In this document: positions 1-14,000 of the stretch, one piece after another | Layout: the number at the start of each line of letters is the position of its first letter | Position numbering within the stretch: the stretch's first letter is position 1 | NCBI RefSeq assembly: GCF_902150065.1 | Contig: NC_043990.1 | Span: 13,379,240-13,443,239, forward strand | DNA from: Myripristis murdjan | Lineage: Eukaryota > Chordata > Actinopteri > Holocentriformes > Holocentridae | Direction: 5' to 3' | DNA: 64,000 nt | Notes under the pieces: model-generated | What the model saw: only the letters and a program-made list of their open reading frames with translations | Told to the model about the DNA's origin: nothing | Database searches by the model: none | Position numbers and translations under genes: made by a program

Positions 1-727
1 TAATTCCCAAGACCAGAATAACTTCGTAGCTCGCCATCTGCCATCGGTCCCTAAATCCTATCTGCCTTCGACCCTTCAACCCCAATCTGCAAGCTCAAGG
101 ACTTAGTTCATCTGGCTTTGATCATCTTACAAGTATAAATGGACATATCTGCGCCACGACAACGTGATGTGTCATTTTCATATGGCATGTATTTTTTTTT
201 TCACCATTTCTAAACATAACCAACAACGACATCTGGTGACGAGCGACCACATATCATAGCAGTGGTGCTTTTATTAATGTTGCTGCTGTGTTTTAAGTGC
301 ATCACGATGTGACACATGTATAGAAATATAACGACCCTTACACATAATAAGAGGAAATTATGATTTGAATAGGAAAGAGACTTGGACCACTAATCCAGCC
401 TATAGTAAATACCCAAAATAAATAATACAAAAGAAAAATACAGTATAAGACCAGTGACTAAGACTGCAGGGAGTAAAGGTCATCATGGGGTACTTGTTTA
501 GTTTGATCTAGACAGGATTAAAAAATAAAATAAAATAAATAATGGTTACAAGTGGTTGTCAGACAGCTATGTAAACGATATACAAGTAAACAAGAGACAA
601 CAAAAACTTGTTTTATTTTGAAATGATCAAGTGAACACTTAATTGCACAAAACTACATTTCATGAACCATTTTAGGAATATCAAGTAATTATGAGCAATG
701 TGAGCAATTTGTGTGTGTGTGTGAGTT

Positions 728-729
<2 letters not shown>

Positions 730-804
<75 letters not shown>
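730..804. repeat. (GA)n microsatellite
   Basis: An uninterrupted run of about 37 GA units, preceded by a short GT run at 711-722. Confidence 0.98.
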
Positions 805-806
<2 letters not shown>

Positions 807-906
807 AACTACATATGTCTTAATACTGGATGTGTTTAATCATCCTTGCTGTACTTACTCCCACTGGTATGTCTCAACCTTTCTGCTCTCCTGTGTGGGT
901 CCACTT

Positions 907-908
<2 letters not shown>

Positions 909-997
<89 letters not shown>
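909..997. repeat. (CA)n microsatellite
   Basis: About 44 uninterrupted CA units lying 105 bases right of the GA tract. Poly-Thr-His and poly-Cys-Val open frames across it are artefacts of the repeat. Confidence 0.98.
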
Positions 998-998
<1 letters not shown>

Positions 999-3996
999 GA
1001 CAATATCAACTTTTTTATCAACCAAACTGTATTGTTTCTGAAGTTTCTCAAGGAAAAAAAAAAAATCAGCCAGCTTACTGAAGTGCAGCCCTCCTGTCAA
1101 ACCGTGAAGGCACTTCACTGGGACTGGTGGGTTTTCAAAAGAGGACACAGCATCGCCCCTTGCATCAGTTAACAAGTGGAAAAGGTTCACATCACATCAG
1201 ACACATCAAAGTATGGCTCTGGCTCCCTGAGGATGAGGAGGTAGTGGGGTGGAAAGAAAGAGGGGGAGGGGAGAGAGCAAGAAGATTGGAAGAGGAAAGA
1301 AGTTAGCAAATTCAACGGGAAAAAAATCCGCAACACTATAAAAAAAAAAAAAAACATGATCTCTCACAGGAATATAAGTTTGAGGATAAACAAATAAACA
1401 TCAAGTATTACTACAGGCATCCAGTGATAGGACCCTCTACAGATGGACGGGGACAAAGTAGGAGGAAACGAGTGAACATGCCTTTTAATACAGGCCAACA
1501 AATGCGGACTGACATGCGATTTAACCCCTTTAATTCGCTTTTATTCGCTCGAAAACGACCAGAACACGTTAAGAAAATCGCACATCACGTTTGTCTTTTG
1601 TTTATATTGCAGCTGCTGCCGGTTTGAATGAGCAGCTGAATATAACTAAATATCTTAGGGAAGATCTACTGACATCTGGCGACGGCCGGCTCACCTGAAC
1701 CGACTCAACTATTTAAGCAGGTTTTCTTTTACTGTCACTGAACAACGAGCCGAAACACCGCTTGTCTGCCTTTAATTATTCAAAAAAATAAAAATAAAAT
1801 AAAAAAAAAATCTAGGATGCATGCACCAATTATTCTCAAACTAATTACTCTTTTCCTACAATGAGGATCTAAAACAGCTCAATTTCTGCATTATGTCAAT
1901 ATGTAAAATGATTGGACTCTGACTTTGGTATCAAAAAGACAAAAACTGTGATTGGGGAAAATATGAAATCTGCTACAATAATCAAGCCTATTTATTTCAC
2001 CCGAGAGTTAGGCAATTAAAACCCCTCCCAGATTAACACTGAACCATTCGAAGCTGAAATATGAAGTCTGCCACATTAGCATTCACAGCTGAGATTTTAC
2101 CAAGAGTTTCACTACCGGCTACAAGTTTGACTTTGTGATGAATTAATTTAAAACTGAACTTCACTCAACCTTAAGGAGATACGGGAAAGGTTCGGCTGTG
2201 TGAGTGAAAGCGAAGTAGCCTATAAAGCAACAAAAACGAGGTCGAATTTTTACTGTTTTACGTTAGTCTACAAGGCACTGGGGCAACCAAGGGTTGAAGG
2301 AAGAAAATGCATTGATATCCTGCTCTTGTCAACAGGTAGCCTAAATTAACTTTTGGACAATGATTTTAGAGCGTCAGTCCAGCAATATAACTTTCTTTCC
2401 CCACTGCACTAGTTTTCAATGTCCAAGAGCCTTCTCAAGTGGTATGAGGCCTAAGTCATGGTCTGCAGGTGAGTGCTCCTATTTTTAAGACATGGTTTAG
2501 ATTAAACAGACAAGCTTCATGATGATCATTCTGTCTACCAAACTTGCTCTCTGCCACAGCTCTCAGGGGTTTTAGGTACAAATCAAGTGTTTGCCTCCCC
2601 ACACTCCCTCCCCTGGAGGGGAGATGTGAAATTTAGAGGGGTGGAGGTGAATTGTCCAAATTTGTTGCCTGCTTGGCATTGTGCCACAAGGGAAAACATC
2701 TGTTTTCCTAAGAAAAACAATGAGCCTTTTAGTAGCATAGTGTGGGACAAGTTTGATTACTTAAACAAAATAGGAATAGTGGGAAGTGGATGCAAAGCAA
2801 CAAGGCTTTAAGATGGATGAAATGGGAAATATTCTTGCTCATTGGGTTATTTCCTAAATTTGCAGAGGCAGCAAAGCTGCCTATAAATATCACAACACTT
2901 TGTAAGACTGCTTACATTGTTGTGAGAAAAGTTAAAAGGTTGATTCAAGATTTCCAGAGGATATACTATACTGGATCTTAATTTTGAAACCCTAAATCCA
3001 CTAGACTTAAATTTCTTCAGTAACATGTTTAAAATTCAGTCAACGAAGAATGAGTTAAGTACAATGAACTCCACCTAATATATTTCAGTCTGAGGGAAAC
3101 TCACATCACAAGACTTCACTGGCCCTTGCCTGAATTCACCCTTGCTTCCCTGTCAAGTTTTGAAACTTCAGTACTCTACTGAGGCTGCCTGTTAAATTGC
3201 ATTGGTAGATATCAAACGGACACTCTGGAGAATATTATGATTGCAATATAAAGGGTATCCACCTCCGCCTCCAAACTCCACAGTGCAGAGCAAGGTAATA
3301 CTTTGCTCTGACCTGACAGGGAGCCTGAGGCAGGACACAGAACAAGGGATTTTTTTTCTTTTTGGGGAAGCAATTAAGTTACCAGAGCTGTCACAGTCAC
3401 TGTTTCCAACATCACCATACTCTGAGTAAGGCTGAGGACAATTTTAACCACACTGTCCAAAGTAGCCCAATAACAGCTTTTAATTATCGCATCTCGTTTA
3501 CACAACAGAAACTGTTGCAGAATTGGCGCAAAGAAAACATTTAACATGCAGCCTTAAAGTTATCGTTTTTATAGTTTGTGCTCAAGTTATGCAGTTTATT
3601 GACTTGTGCCCATTCTTCTATGAGTTAAAGGCTACTTCTATCTTTTAGTGAGGTGATGTGGTTAAGCTGACCTCAACTATTTTGAGCCTTACAGGCAGAG
3701 TGGATCACACATGGCCCACCTGAGTTGCCAGTTCAGTTATTAATCTGCTTATTATTAAAATATCAATTTGGAGCATGTGTAAAGTCATTAATCCTCAACT
3801 AAATTTTAATTCACTATTACAGAATTCTTAGTGACACGTATGCTCATTTATCTTTTGGTGAGCGAGAGGACAGTGTTTAATGTGAAGCATGTTGAAATGT
3901 GTGCTTGTGATGGCCAGTGGTTTCACGCAGGAGTGCAACATTCCAAGCCTGACAGGAAAGGAAAGAATGAAAACAACATTTTTTCAAACTCAGATT

Positions 3997-4002
3997 TTTA
4001 TT
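3997..4002 (-). promoter_or_regulatory. Candidate rprd2 polyadenylation signal
   Basis: On the minus strand this reads AATAAA, about 1.04 kb after the rprd2 stop codon. It is the nearest canonical hexamer; an ATTAAA variant at 4702-4707 is closer. There is no transcript evidence for either. Confidence 0.35.
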
Positions 4003-5045
4003 AGTCAGTACAATGTAAAATGTAGCTGGAGACGTGAATCTTCTTTCCGCCCAAAAAATGAACTTCTTTTCTTCTGAGTCGGTGTTGAAGGCTAAAAAAA
4101 AAAAAAAAAAAGGAAAAAAAAAAGAAATCTTCCCAAACACCTATCTCTCCGTTCAACTAGACCTGTTGCCACCCTCCTGCAAAAAAACTGAACGAGACGT
4201 GAAACTGTCGCCGAAGGGTTCTTGCGCACTAAAGTTTCGCTTCACAAATATGACAGTCGCAGTTGGAATAATGAACTCATTTCCTCACCTATACAAACGA
4301 GTATTGCAGAAGGAACAGAAACTCTATAAGTTACACACTTTGTGTTAACATACACAAAGCAAATTTTAAGGAGATGTGTTTTACCAAAACTATTGGAATA
4401 TTATTTAAATGGGAGAGGTGGACACAACTTCTCACTGAAAAACTAAAAACAGCAAAAAAATTGCATCATCTACATTCCTCTGTTACTTCTTTAGCAAAAA
4501 TAACTATCTTCAGATACAGCTGGAGAAAAATGAACAATGGTCTTTGACTATTTGATTTATGCTCAACAGCATGCACACAAGCATACCATGCACACGCTCT
4601 GAACTATGTCAAAGGAAAGCTCAATTACATATTTACTGCAATGTTTCTTACTGGAACAAACAAAAATAAAAGTGAATTATATATATCCACCTCTTATTTT
4701 CTTTAATCTTCAGTCTTCATACTTCAGCGCGTCAGTCTTCTCACCTTCTAACCTTCTTTCATATTCTGTGCCGTTTTTCATGAAGAGATCTTGATTTCCA
4801 CTGTTTATCCCACCGATCCTTGATCTTCTTTTTCTTGCCCTCTGATCTCCACCTTCATTAAGTCCAGCTCAATATCTCTGCTTTTATCGACCCACATTTT
4901 CCTTTTTTATATCATCGGTGCATTCCCACAGCATACTGTAGATCTCAATCTGATGTGACTGACAAACTAATGACCAGTCTGAAAAGTCACACCCGGGCCA
5001 CTTGGCATCCACAGTGTTTTGCAGAGCTCAAAGCTGCTTGCCGAG

Positions 5046-8000
5046 TCAGTACCATGGGGGCAGATGAGGTCTTTTAGGAGGGAAGACTGGACCAGCTGGG
5101 CCCCCTCCTCTCGGACCTGGACGTTTACCTCGTAACCGCGGATCTGGGCCATGGAACGGAGGAAATGGTGGTGCACGTGGATGTCCCCTCGGGTGTGGGT
5201 GGTGTGGTGGGTGTGGAGGCCGGTACGGATGCCGTGGGCCTGGATGACGAATTTCAGGATGAGGTGGCAGTGGTCTTCTAGGACCGTAGTGGGGAGGAGA
5301 TGGGCTGCGTGGCGGGTAGTTGTGGGCATAGTAAACAGCATCCTCTGAGGGAGAGAGTGGTGGAGTGAGGCGCCCTTGCCCTCTGTGGTACTGATATGGA
5401 GAACTGGCTGACTGGTAGTACGGTTCTTCTGGGCGACGGTAAGGGTCATCTTGATGGAACTGGGCATCACGGTAATGCCTAGGGTCCTCCTGGTAACGTG
5501 GGTCATCTGGGTGAGGATGTAAATCATCAGGGTGACGGTGCAGATTGTCACGGTTATACACAGGATCATCATGATGGAACATAGATTTGTGTTGATGGTC
5601 ATGAATCACCATTCCACCTCTGATATTGTCCACTCTGGCCCCTGTCAACTTCTCCGTCTCTGGGTTAGACATTGGCTGCTGCTCTGGGTTTACCATCTTA
5701 GTAGTGGTCATGGAAGGTGGAGCCTCGAAGCCGTCGGGAGGGGGAGGTAATGTGGGGACAGGAGGGAGGTTGTTTTTAAAGAAACCAAGGGAGGCAGGGG
5801 GTCCGTGCTGGGAGGCCAACCCCTGAGGTTGCTGAGCTTGGTCTCTGTGGTATGGATGTAGTCCTGGTGTCTGGTTTTCTCCAGCCCCTCCCGGTGTGGC
5901 CACATTGTAGCCTCTGGGATGCTGAGTGCTCCCCTCTAGGTAATTTTTACCATACCAATCCCCTTCATTCGCAGCCTGGAAGCCCTCAACAGTCTTATTA
6001 CTACTGGCATTGCCTGGGGCTCCCTCCCCAGGCACAGGCCTTGCCATTTGTGTGGAAATCTGTGGGTAGTGTGCAAGAGGTGGTGCAATCCCATGCGTGG
6101 ACTGGTCCTGATTACCATGTGTGTACAGCTGGTAGCCTTGCCCATTCTGAGCCACACCTGGCTGGTAGTGGCCCTGTTGTTGAGAACTGTCAGGGTCCCG
6201 TTGAGTGATATTCTGGTATGCGGTAGAAACTGATTTTGCAGCTGTTTCTGTGGTGGACAGCTGTCCTTTGTTGGAAGTCAATGGTTCCACCTGTGGCTTG
6301 TCCATTATTTCATCTTGAGTGGGAGTGCCCCCACCTTCGTCCCGCACTGGGGTCCCATCCTGGGTATCTGTGCCAGTTACTGGGCTGAGGTTATCACCCC
6401 CAAGGACTGGGTCAGCTGAGAAACCAAGGTTGAAGGCACTGAAACCAGGGTTCCCCTGCAGGAAGTTGTGGATTTTAGACTCCAAACTGTCATTAGATAA
6501 AGGGGGTTCTGGATCTGTTGTTAATTCCATATCTCTATGTAGGGCCTGCACCAGGGCAGAGGCTGAGCTGGGAGTAGGGAGGGGTGCCTCTGCTTGGGAG
6601 CTGGAGTTGTGTCTTACATTAGAAATGGGTGGAGAAGGCACAGATGTAACAGTGGAGAGAGATAGGCTCTTGGTGGTTGCTGCTGATGCAGGTGTGGAGG
6701 AGGGAGAAGGAGGAATCTTGCCTGTACTGGAGGAGTCTAAGGAGGCTTTTCCAGCTGGGCTACTCAGAAGAGAGGTGAGGCCTGAGTACAGAAGAGGGAG
6801 GAATACAGGAAGAGGTAGAAAATAAAAATGTGTTATCATCTTGCTGAGTCACTGAAGGCATTAACTGAATTCAAAAACAGGGTTTATATTTGGTATAAAA
6901 TAATAAAGTGTCCCTCACCCTGCTTAAACATGTTCAATGTATTGTGTTCAGCAAAATGCAAGCAATTATATCATTATTTCATTTAATGTCAATCTACACA
7001 AATAAACACTTATTCTCACCCTGCAGGCTACTGCCTTGGCCCTGGGCTTTGGACAGTGCACCAAGGAGGTCTGAAGGAGTCATGTCCACTTGGGAAAGGA
7101 GGTTGACTAAAGAGCTAGTATCTTGGGAGGCCGCGGGGGCAGGTGGCATGGTCTTTACCGAGGAGCCAGAGATGTCATCTGAAGCAGGGGTCTCCGTAAC
7201 CGGTCCTGAGAGACAAAGGGATACGCAGGTTAACTCACTGGAATCGGAAAAGTTACAACAGTAACTTATAAAATTAGCTCATGTTCACATTAAGCTAGGC
7301 AAATATGCAAACACCACACTAGCGTTTTCAGACTATTTTTCAAAAGCCTGCCGGCCTCACTGTAATGCCCTGAAACATGTAAGGCCCCTATGGAGTGTGC
7401 ACAGGCCTGTGTAATTACTAGGCTGATATATGGATATGGATGCTGGATATATCCATTTAAGCCATCCCAAGTTAAAGTTTAAGAGAACTTGGCACATTAT
7501 ATGAGATCATATGAAAAAGAGCTTTCCCTCTATTACAGTTACAGAAGTTAAAAGCCAAAACATAAAATAGCTGGTTGAAATTGCTTGAACAGTGGCAACA
7601 TGAGAAGACACCTCTGCACTACGGACCTGCTGGCTTGTCCAGTGCCCTGGTTGACAACAGCTATTAAAGTCAGTGGTTTTGAGGGTACTTTTATTCTTTG
7701 GTTTCACCACTTGGGATTTGATCGGTCAAACTTTACTTTTGTAATTAATTGATATACTGTACCTATTGAATCGATGCAGTTGTGTGTCACAATATGATTT
7801 TGAACACATCGCTTGAAAACCTCTATTTTTCGTTCAAACACGTACCTTACAATGTTCTGCCGCTAACGAGCAGAAAACAACTTACAGCTGGCTGTTCTAA
7901 AGCAAATGTTTCCCCGAGGGGTATTTTCCAGCAGAGGAACTGTTCAACTAAGCCCAATTTCAAGTCATCAAAACACAACAGTGCTGCTGCTTTTACGAAA

Positions 8001-11000
8001 ACTAATGCAGACGACTTTATGACTGTGAAGGAAGAATGTCTCTGAAAGTTCATTTTCATATCGTAGCGGAGTGAATGGAAATCAATTACTGAATAAAAGG
8101 CAGGAAAAATTATATCATAGTTCTAAAATACGACTGCTTTCTTCAGGAAAAGATTGGCAGAAACGGCACGAATATACATTTTGTACATATGTATATACTG
8201 TGCATACATTGATACATACTGTAAATGCAATAGTGGTCAATCTAGAGTTGGGATGCTCCTTGAAAACTTCTAGTTCCTCAGGTTTACCCATATATATATT
8301 TATACATTTTTTCTATATACTTATACATACATATATACATACATACACAGATAGATAGATAGATAGATAGATATATGTAAAGTCATCAATGTGTCTTTAT
8401 CAACACCTCACAAGAAATAAATAAGGGTTTGCTATTGTAAACATGATCCACTTCAAACCTTTCCATAAACAAGTTGGCATATTTAGGACTAAGGGGACAG
8501 CAAATTGTGACTGTAGAAAAACAAAATCTTTCTCAAACTTGAATTTTTTATCAGAACTATTTCAGACAGTTTAATAAGTAACTTCACAGATGGCAACTGC
8601 TGTTCCCTTGAATTCAAGTAATAATGCAAAGTGTCCAACGCCTCCTTATGTATGCCATAAGGAGGGGTTGGACACTTTGCATTATGTATGCCATAAAGAG
8701 GGGTTGGACACTGCATTATGCAAGTAGTCTGCAAGCTTGCAACAGAAAAAAAAATCAGAATCATGAATCCCACCAATAAGCTTCAATGTCCTCAAAAAAC
8801 CCAGATGTGTCCCATACATAAGAAGGGACACAGTCCAGAAACTATAGGACACACTTAACAGCTTTTATGGATTTTATGCAATGTGTAACAAAATGGACCA
8901 AATCAAGAGTGTTTCTGATTTCACCTGAGAACTCAAGTGTGGGATCATAACTCAAAGGGATGTAGAAATCTCAGTTGATTCCTGTCTTTCTTTTGTAATA
9001 CTACAGCACCCCACTTGTCAGCACTGCATATCACAATATACTCATCAATGGAAAGATCTTCGAGGGCCGGTTGTGTTGTGGAGATAAACTGGAATAGCAT
9101 ATTTTAGCACCAGGAGAAGAAAACAAAGACTGAACATTATCTTGAATCAAACAACAAAATGTCTGTGCAGAGGCACTGGTCACTGTGGGGATAAATAAAC
9201 TTGTGAGCTTAACTTTACTGCCAGCTTGTGACTATTTCCCTGTCTCGATGACCAGTGTGCACAGAGAAAATTGTGTTCAGTCTTTGCAGAAAAAAAAAAT
9301 CTTGATTTGACAACAGAAAAAAACTTAAACAGTTCAACCCTTGTTATAAACAGATCAGCATATTTGGGGGGCACAAGAGAGGCATTTAGCCAACAAAGCA
9401 GTTTCTAGATCACTTAGCTGTTGGATAATTGTGTCAGAGGTCTCGGAGCGCCCTTTGTGTACCCGTCTGTGCCCCCTGCCCCCCCAACTTTTCCTTGTGC
9501 CCCCTCTGGTTCAGATGATTTATCGTGGGGGCTAAAAAAACATGTAGCAATGGATTCATTCCCAGATTCATCTGTTGACAGCCCACTGGATGACTGGTCA
9601 CCTCTTCTGTGCACCCTGTGTGGCCTCTCCAATTGCCAGGGATATTCCCAGTCGTTTTCATAGTTCAGCGTGTCTCATCAATATTTCTTGAGTTGGTCTC
9701 AGCCAGCTCCTTTTAATAGGAATCAATCAAGGAGGCACAGCATTCATTCAGCTACATTATCTGCTATGAGCTGAATAAGAGTGCATATCCTTCCATAATA
9801 CCAACATTTCCAGGTTTTGGATAGGTCCTCTTGTGTATATTTAATGACCAGCAAATCTTCACACTACTTCTCGGAGAATGAGTTGTCACTGCCCAACATA
9901 GGTGCTTTGTTAATTCTCAGTCTCCATGGAATTGTTTTGTTTCTCAAATGTTGGGATGAAGTGGAACGATGCAGCGTGACGCCTTCTTTTTAAGTGTTTT
10001 AAACACTAAGAACCCAGAAAGTTGAAGATGTCCTTAGAAGTATTTTGAGGAAACTGTGTTCTTTCACAAATGCAAATTTTAAATAACCCGCTGTCAGTGC
10101 ACAAAAGCACCATAATGCATAAGGTCTCAGTTCCAGCCAAACACTTCTCTCCTTGCTTTAACTAATTTGTTCCTCCTTGTGTGGCTGAACAGTGCCAACA
10201 TATTGAACTTTCCAAGTGTTTGGTGGGAATAAACAACTGTAGACTTCTGATGGCACAGAACTGGATACCAGTGATATTACAGGAACACATGAAGGTGTTA
10301 TAGTAGCAAAACACCCACGGACTAACAACAGTTTACACCGGACATCTGTCAGGCCCTCTTGAGAAAAAACTTTGCCAGAAGTCTACAGATAAAGTTCAAT
10401 ATTCCTGAATAAATTGGATAAAAACAAAAAGTGACTGGGAATAACCTGCCAATTGGTATTAAATTATCAGACTCAAATCTTTTAAATCTCCTTTAAAAAC
10501 AAATTGTTTTGTACATAACTCCTCTATGTCATAAAAACACTTACTCTCTACTTTCTTCACTGTTTCTCAGTTTCTCAGCTATTTTGTCAGGATTTTTTTT
10601 TTTTTTTTTTTTGCTTTTTACAAATACATTTATCAGTTACTGTGTTAAGGTGTTAATCACAATTATTGCTCATTTGTTTGCAGTTGTACAGCACTTGGTA
10701 ACTCGTCTTTGAAACTGCTCTAGAAATAAATTTTAATAACGGTCAGACTGGCCACCAGCACTCACCTGTGTTCTTTATAACCGAAGTTAAACTGTTGAGG
10801 AGGGAGCCAATTTTACTCAGGTCAACACTGGGCACGCTGGCTGGAGGGGCAGCCGTGGAGGACGGGGTGTGTGTGACAGGCGGCTCTTTTGCTACTGACG
10901 ACTCTGTTTTATCAGGCACTGCACTGGACACTGCTGTGTTGGTGGAGCCTTTAACCTGCTCCTCAACTGCAGAGGAAAACAAATGTAAAAGAAGGTTCAC

Positions 11001-14000
11001 ACAAGTTTTTCACACAAAATTGGTCTATGTTTGGATACTATCAGATCAAGACTTCGTGTCATTAAATGCAATAACTTGAGTTCTTCTTGCTGTGTTTTTT
11101 CATTCATGAAATGCTGAGAAAATAGAATGGCAAAATATTCATCTTATCAAAAGCAAACGGCTTGTTCTAAGTGCAATAAAAACAGAATGAACTGCGTAAT
11201 AGCATAAATTGCACATGGAGCCAATGTGAGTAAATTAAATGGGCAAAAACAACCTTTACCCACAACCACATCAAGTGTGTTGAAGACATTTACAAATATA
11301 GAAAGGCATAAATAAAGTATACTTCAGCCAATACAGAGGGAGAGTGTACATGAAACACTGAAATGATGTTTAAAATAGCTATATAACTGACTCTCTGTGT
11401 GGTAGAAATGCCTGTAATTTTGATTTGATGGCTCTACTGGTTGTGAAAAGCATTTCATGGGGAACTGTTTAGACGCATCAAGAGGCTGCAACAGGAATTT
11501 GGACGATCCTCTGCATGATCCTGTCACTTCGCTTTTCTGTGATGCCACCCATTTTCAGTAATTTAACCCATTTTCCACACAATTATGCCAAGGAAAACCA
11601 GTAATTAAAACAAGAATTGTTGTTTACTTAGCTAAACTTTTAAAAGCCTTGTCCTGTCTACTTAGCCCCTACTGACTGAACTGAGAGACCAACCTCACTC
11701 CTTACCTATGATGACCACACTCTCCGCTTCATCCTCAGAGAGCTCCATGTCCTCCACTTCACGATTGTCACTCTGCCCGACAGCGAAGGCGGGTTTGGGG
11801 GATCCTCCAGGGGAGGACAGTGGGCTCGGGGCTGGTGGCTCAGCCTCATCGTCCATAGCGGATCCGTCCAGATCCGGATCAGGTTTGGGCAGTTCCAGGT
11901 CGTGGAAGGGGGATTCTGAGCCTGTTGGAGAGGGAGCGTCTGCAGAGGGTGAGGGAATGGGCGACTCATCCAGGTCAGGTAAGGTGGCCTTCAGGCTGTC
12001 CAGCTTACGCTTCAGGTGGGACACCCGGTTAGCAAACGTTTGGTAGGCCTTGAAAGGCAAAGTGACAAAACATCAATAGACAGACAGAAAACAAACAAAA
12101 TTTACTATCAAAGGAACTTATCAAGTTAGATTCACACATTCAGTTTTTGTAATTTCAAATCAAAAGTAAAGGTAACATTTATGGATAACATTTGTTTTCT
12201 GTAGTGTACTTTCATTTTATAGGGTCCTTTTTTAAAGAACTTTATATGTTGTGTTTGTAACTTTATGTTTTCTTTTTTAAATGCCCTTTGTATATGCTGT
12301 TTTTGGAAATGAAGGCTTGCTCAGCAACACTGACTCATGAAAGGAGTGCACATAAAAATCTGACTTTAAACTGAACTTCTGCTCACACTCCAAAAAGACA
12401 GTTGTAATTAATTTGAACTTGATAATTCTAATGAGATGATTCAGCTTCTTTTGAGTAAGCATACTCCGCTCCAAAGTGGTTCTCTGAATAATACAGACAA
12501 ACAGAATGTCAAAATATGCCAGTGTGAATAATTTACTGCCTCTTTGGTTAATCACAGCCTATTCAGTGTTGTCATAATTTTCCTCCACTGTGTTTTGTTT
12601 ATCAGGATACAGCATGGTAAACAAATTTTTAGCTGCATGGGCATGAAGATCAAATATAAGCATTTACTTGCTCCTGTTTTATCCTGCAATCAAGATGAAG
12701 TTGCACGAAAGCTTTCTTACAACTCAATGACGTGAATATTAATGACTCTTCCAATACAATTCAAATGAAAGCTAATATGCACAACTGTTCAGAAGAATAA
12801 GTTTGAAAGAATGAATGGCTCATGAATCACACAGATGAGCACAAATTCAGCTGTCACTCACATTAGCAACGATTTTGACCTCCTGGTACTGCATCTCATA
12901 GAAGATATCTGCATTAGTGAGGGCTTCTAGGAGAGGAGGCCCTCCTTTGCTTTGCCGTTCAAGGAATTTAACAAAGTCCTGGAGCTTTGCACTTCCTTCC
13001 TCGAAGTCCTTGGAGAACTTCTTTCCTCCTGCTTTATCTGGAAGAATCAGCGCACGTATGGGTTTTAGGAGGGCCGACAAAAACGAGTAAAAAAACACAA
13101 AACATACAAAAACCTTAAAGAGACCCATTTGTGTCTTCCAGGGCTTGTCAGTGGGTTTTAAATGTGTTAACAGTGTAAGATGAAGTCACCTTTGAGTTTC
13201 TTGAGGGCGTCAGAACTGCAGACATCGACCCTCATGGCTGCCAGCTGCTTCTCTCTCAGATCCACCTCTTCTAGAGAGCTCTTATACTTGGACAGCTGAT
13301 CTATCAGCGCCTGAGGCTACAGAGCGGAGAACAGCCAGTCACATATCCAAGAGTGGAAGTCAACCAATTAGGCACTTTAGAGAGCCAATACTAATATCTG
13401 AGGAGGATGAATAAAGCGCAATCCTATGTGTTTTTTTTTAATAAAGACTTTCCTTTAGAATTCTGCAAGCATATTTATTTTTGAACAAGCTTAAAGAAAG
13501 GTAAATGAGATTTAGTCAATACACAAAATATATTAAATCAGAAGAACAGCACCAAATCAGTCATTCATAGCTGCTGTCCATTTTCACAGATTGTTAGTTC
13601 TTTACAAAAGCTCCTAACGTCTTTCTTTAACTTGCTCAACTGATCTACCACAAGAAAATAATATTAGGTAACATTTTTTTAAGTTATCTGGCAAACTTGC
13701 TATCTCCACTGTGTCTATTACGTCAGCTTGAAATCAGTTTTCTTTCTCACCACAAACTCAGCAACGATCCTGGACTTGAGAGCTGCTTTAGAATCAACTG
13801 GAGCTGAAAAAAAGATTGCATCCAATATAATTAAAATAATGGTCGTCATTTTACCATTATGCCAGTTTTACAACACTGTTAAGAAATGTTTTGCAGACAT
13901 GAAAAACAAAAACGTAACAAATGAAAACGTCATGCATGGTTTAAGATAAGCTAGGAAGGGCTACATAAAATTAACAAACTCATTTCTAACATAGATGCCC

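Larger units (their letters stand above)
1..5045. other. Noncoding region left of rprd2; part is probably the rprd2 3' UTR
   Basis: No open frame here resembles a known protein or carries a coherent exon series. The stretch is AT-rich with homopolymer runs and two long dinucleotide tracts listed separately. Because rprd2 is read leftwards and stops at 5046, the right end of this region should be its 3' UTR. On the minus strand the first ATTAAA is at 4702-4707 and the first AATAAA at 3997-4002, either of which could end the transcript. Beyond that I see nothing I can name. Confidence 0.6.
7206..10765. other. Large rprd2 intron between coding exons 8 and 9
   Basis: 3.56 kb without recognisable exons. 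It holds an AT-rich/GATA simple repeat (8283-8373), a hairpin with 30-bp arms (8621-8685) and a T tract near 10590-10611. An 80-codon open frame at 9421-9663 resembles no family I know and lacks clear splice sites. Confidence 0.7.

Noticed and set aside
830-1190. Open frames rich in Thr-His or Cys-Val on both strands
   Set aside because: They are products of the CA microsatellite, have no splice context and resemble no protein. The same applies to frames over the repeats at 27.0, 34.2, 41.9, 42.1 and 58.2 kb.
6782-6839. Upstream Met ([10 protein letters not shown]...) in the frame of the last rprd2 exon as a separate gene start
   Set aside because: A good acceptor at 6782 and the phase match to the previous exon show that these bases are intron.
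9421-9663. 80-codon open frame inside an rprd2 intron
   Set aside because: Proline- and serine-rich, but no splice borders, no family match, and frames of this length also occur on the other strand.
11708-12046. 112-codon plus-strand frame
   Set aside because: It is the antisense shadow of rprd2 coding exon 7.
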